Below the pieces are notes generated by a model. The model was given only the letters and a program-made list of their open reading frames with translations, had not been told where the DNA came from and made no database searches. DNA of 21,923 bases from a virus, in IMG/VR virus record IMGVR_UViG_3300021964_000626, positions 1 to 21,923 of that record. One strand, given 5' to 3'. Positions 21,064 through 21,923 of this stretch are shown here, in pieces; positions within the stretch are counted from its first letter, which is position 1; each line of letters opens with the position of its first letter. The position numbers and the translations under genes are program-made.

Positions 21064-21511
21064 TTCTTACCATCTCCTGAAGTTCTACTGAACGTCTACC
21101 TACTTGTTTAAACCAACGTGAGTCTTCCATTTCAACTGCAACTTTTTCCCAATCGTTTTCAATAACACCTTTCCACATATTGTTAAACTTTGCAAATCTA
21201 GTTCCTCCTAGATTGAAAGTCATGTTTATAAGAACGTGTTGTATATCTTCAGGAAGTGCATAGAAGTCTTCTCCACCTTTTGACTCAAACAAATGAATTG
21301 TTTCTTCTACGTGTTTGTCGAAGTCATGTTCGTAAACTTCATCTACTCTTTCTTGAGTGACTGGTGTTCCTTCTGGTTGACCAAACTCTGGGTCATCTTC
21401 TCTGACTAAATGCCCTACACCAAAGGTAAGATAACCAAGTGAATCTTTGTATATTTCTAATACTTCACCTTCGTGTCTTTTAATCTGTTCTTTCAGTACT
21501 TCCTTGTTCAT
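21056..21511 (-). CDS. e: T4-type lysozyme / endolysin (GH24, 151 aa)
   Basis: Muramidase that cleaves peptidoglycan between N-acetylmuramic acid and N-acetylglucosamine. The catalytic set is E14, D23, T29 in KRHEG...YKDSLGYLTFGVGHL, with the same 9- and 6-residue spacing as Glu11, Asp20, Thr26 of T4 lysozyme. Conserved C-terminal features also appear: INMTFNLGGTRFAKF and DSRWFKQVGRRS. The length (151) is close to T4 lysozyme (164). No signal peptide or membrane anchor is seen, so it needs a holin (none is identified here) or acts as a virion lysozyme. The first 32 nt overlap the preceding gene in another frame. Confidence 0.93.
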   Translation of the reverse strand: MNKEVLKEQIKRHEGEVLEIYKDSLGYLTFGVGHLVREDDPEFGQPEGTPVTQERVDEVYEHDFDKHVEETIHLFESKGGEDFYALPEDIQHVLINMTFNLGGTRFAKFNNMWKGVIENDWEKVAVEMEDSRWFKQVGRRSVELQEMVRNA

Positions 21512-21809
21512 CGTTTATTTGTTCCTTAGATAATTGTTCTTTGAGTATCTCTTGTAAGATATCACCCATAAGTTCTTGTAAGTTACTATTATTTAGTAGT
21601 TCATTTATTGCATCTTCAGATGGCTCAGTGCTTTCAGGTAGTCTTCTTATTGTTCTTTCGAAGTTTATTTGCGGCTCACCTTCTACGAACTGAAGTTTAC
21701 CATATTGATAAACTAGACCTTTGTATTCACCTGATATGATTTCTATACCAGCATCTTTCTCAAATGGATTTTCTACAACTTGATATACTTTACCAAATAA
21801 TCTATCCAT
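21480..21809 (-). CDS. Conserved hypothetical protein (109 aa)
   Basis: The N-terminal half looks like a small beta barrel (RLFGKVYQVVENPFEK, IEIISGEYKGLVYQYGKLQF) with a KOW/SH3-like feel; then FERTIRRLPEST leads to an acidic, helical C-terminal half (AINELLNNSNLQELMGDILQ) rich in Leu, Glu and Gln. I do not recognise an assigned family. The ATG at 21809 overlaps the stop region of the acetyltransferase gene by 8 nt, and its own end overlaps the lysozyme start by 32 nt, so expression is tightly linked to both. No lysis-type membrane segment is present, so it is not a holin. Confidence 0.75.
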   Translation of the reverse strand: MDRLFGKVYQVVENPFEKDAGIEIISGEYKGLVYQYGKLQFVEGEPQINFERTIRRLPESTEPSEDAINELLNNSNLQELMGDILQEILKEQLSKEQINDEQGSTERTD

Positions 21810-21923
21810 ATTTCCAAACCTTGCCTTTCATGTTACCTTGTGACCAATTACAATAACCTATCTCTTTCATACCAATCTTTTTATAAAAGGCATTTGCTCT
21901 TGTGTTTTCTGCTCTGACTGTAA
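21802..21923 (-). CDS. GNAT-family acetyltransferase, C-terminal end only
   Basis: The last 39 residues of a gene that starts beyond the right edge: TVRAENTRANAFYKKIGMKE, then IGYCNWSQGNMKGKVWKYG and stop. The N-x-R-A-x-x-F-Y-x-K-x-G-hydrophobic pattern is the acetyl-CoA-site helix and following strand (motif B region) typical of GNAT N-acetyltransferases. The stop TAG lies inside the start of the next gene (8-nt overlap). The substrate cannot be inferred from this fragment. Confidence 0.78.
   Translation of the reverse strand, partial: TVRAENTRANAFYKKIGMKEIGYCNWSQGNMKGKVWKYG

Noticed and set aside
1-21923. tRNA genes, CRISPR arrays, insertion sequences, diversity-generating repeats
   Set aside because: No cloverleaf, regular repeat-spacer pattern, transposase motif or template/variable repeat pair was found on either strand.

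Overview
This window reads as an internal piece of a large, AT-rich, T4-like marine myovirus genome. Every supported gene lies on the minus strand, so transcription runs from high to low coordinates. The genes are packed with overlaps of 1, 4, 8, 32 and 50 nt, or gaps of a few bases. The T4-type calls (gp43-like DNA polymerase, UvsX recombinase, gp41-like helicase, T4-type lysozyme, PseT-like 3' phosphatase), the T4-late-promoter-like CATAAATA/TATAAATA boxes and the marine-phage-type hypothetical proteins point to the marine T4 superfamily seen in cyanophages and pelagiphages. No photosynthesis gene is present. An AT-rich Gram-negative marine host, for example a SAR11-like alphaproteobacterium, is a reasonable guess but is not proven.

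Right part, about 21.9 to 13.3 kb (replication, recombination and lysis). In transcription order: a cut GNAT acetyltransferase, a conserved small protein, a T4-type lysozyme, a possible Sm-like protein, a 33-residue membrane peptide, a 79-residue protein, DNA polymerase, a staphylococcal-nuclease-like enzyme, a 51-residue membrane peptide, UvsX, the replicative helicase, and a glycosyltransferase of the kind linked to DNA base hypermodification.

Middle part, about 13.3 to 8.1 kb (accessory island). A lipoprotein with its own consensus sigma70-like promoter is followed by genes that look like a dispersed nucleic-acid end-repair set. These are a stand-alone PseT-type 3' phosphatase, a KxDG nucleotidyltransferase resembling an RNA or DNA ligase, and a fusion of a GRFxPP..TGH nucleotidyltransferase with a P-loop kinase resembling T4 polynucleotide kinase. 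Three sigma70-like promoters serve this island, two of them so close to the ATG that leaderless mRNA is predicted. A NadR-like NAD-salvage reading of the fusion protein is a serious alternative.

Left part, about 8.1 to 0 kb (probable late and virion genes). Two late-type promoters head a long chain of small, lysine-rich, helical proteins joined by 1-nt TAATG stop/start overlaps. Two of them begin with 10-residue peptides that align with the T4 capsid-targeting sequence and end in a gp21-type I/L-x-E cleavage motif. One large protein of this group carries an HNH nuclease motif, and another carries a Ca-binding loop. I infer a cluster of head-internal or injected proteins and minor structural proteins.

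No tRNA, rRNA, CRISPR array, insertion sequence or convincing intrinsic terminator was seen, and no stretch over 300 bases lacks a gene.
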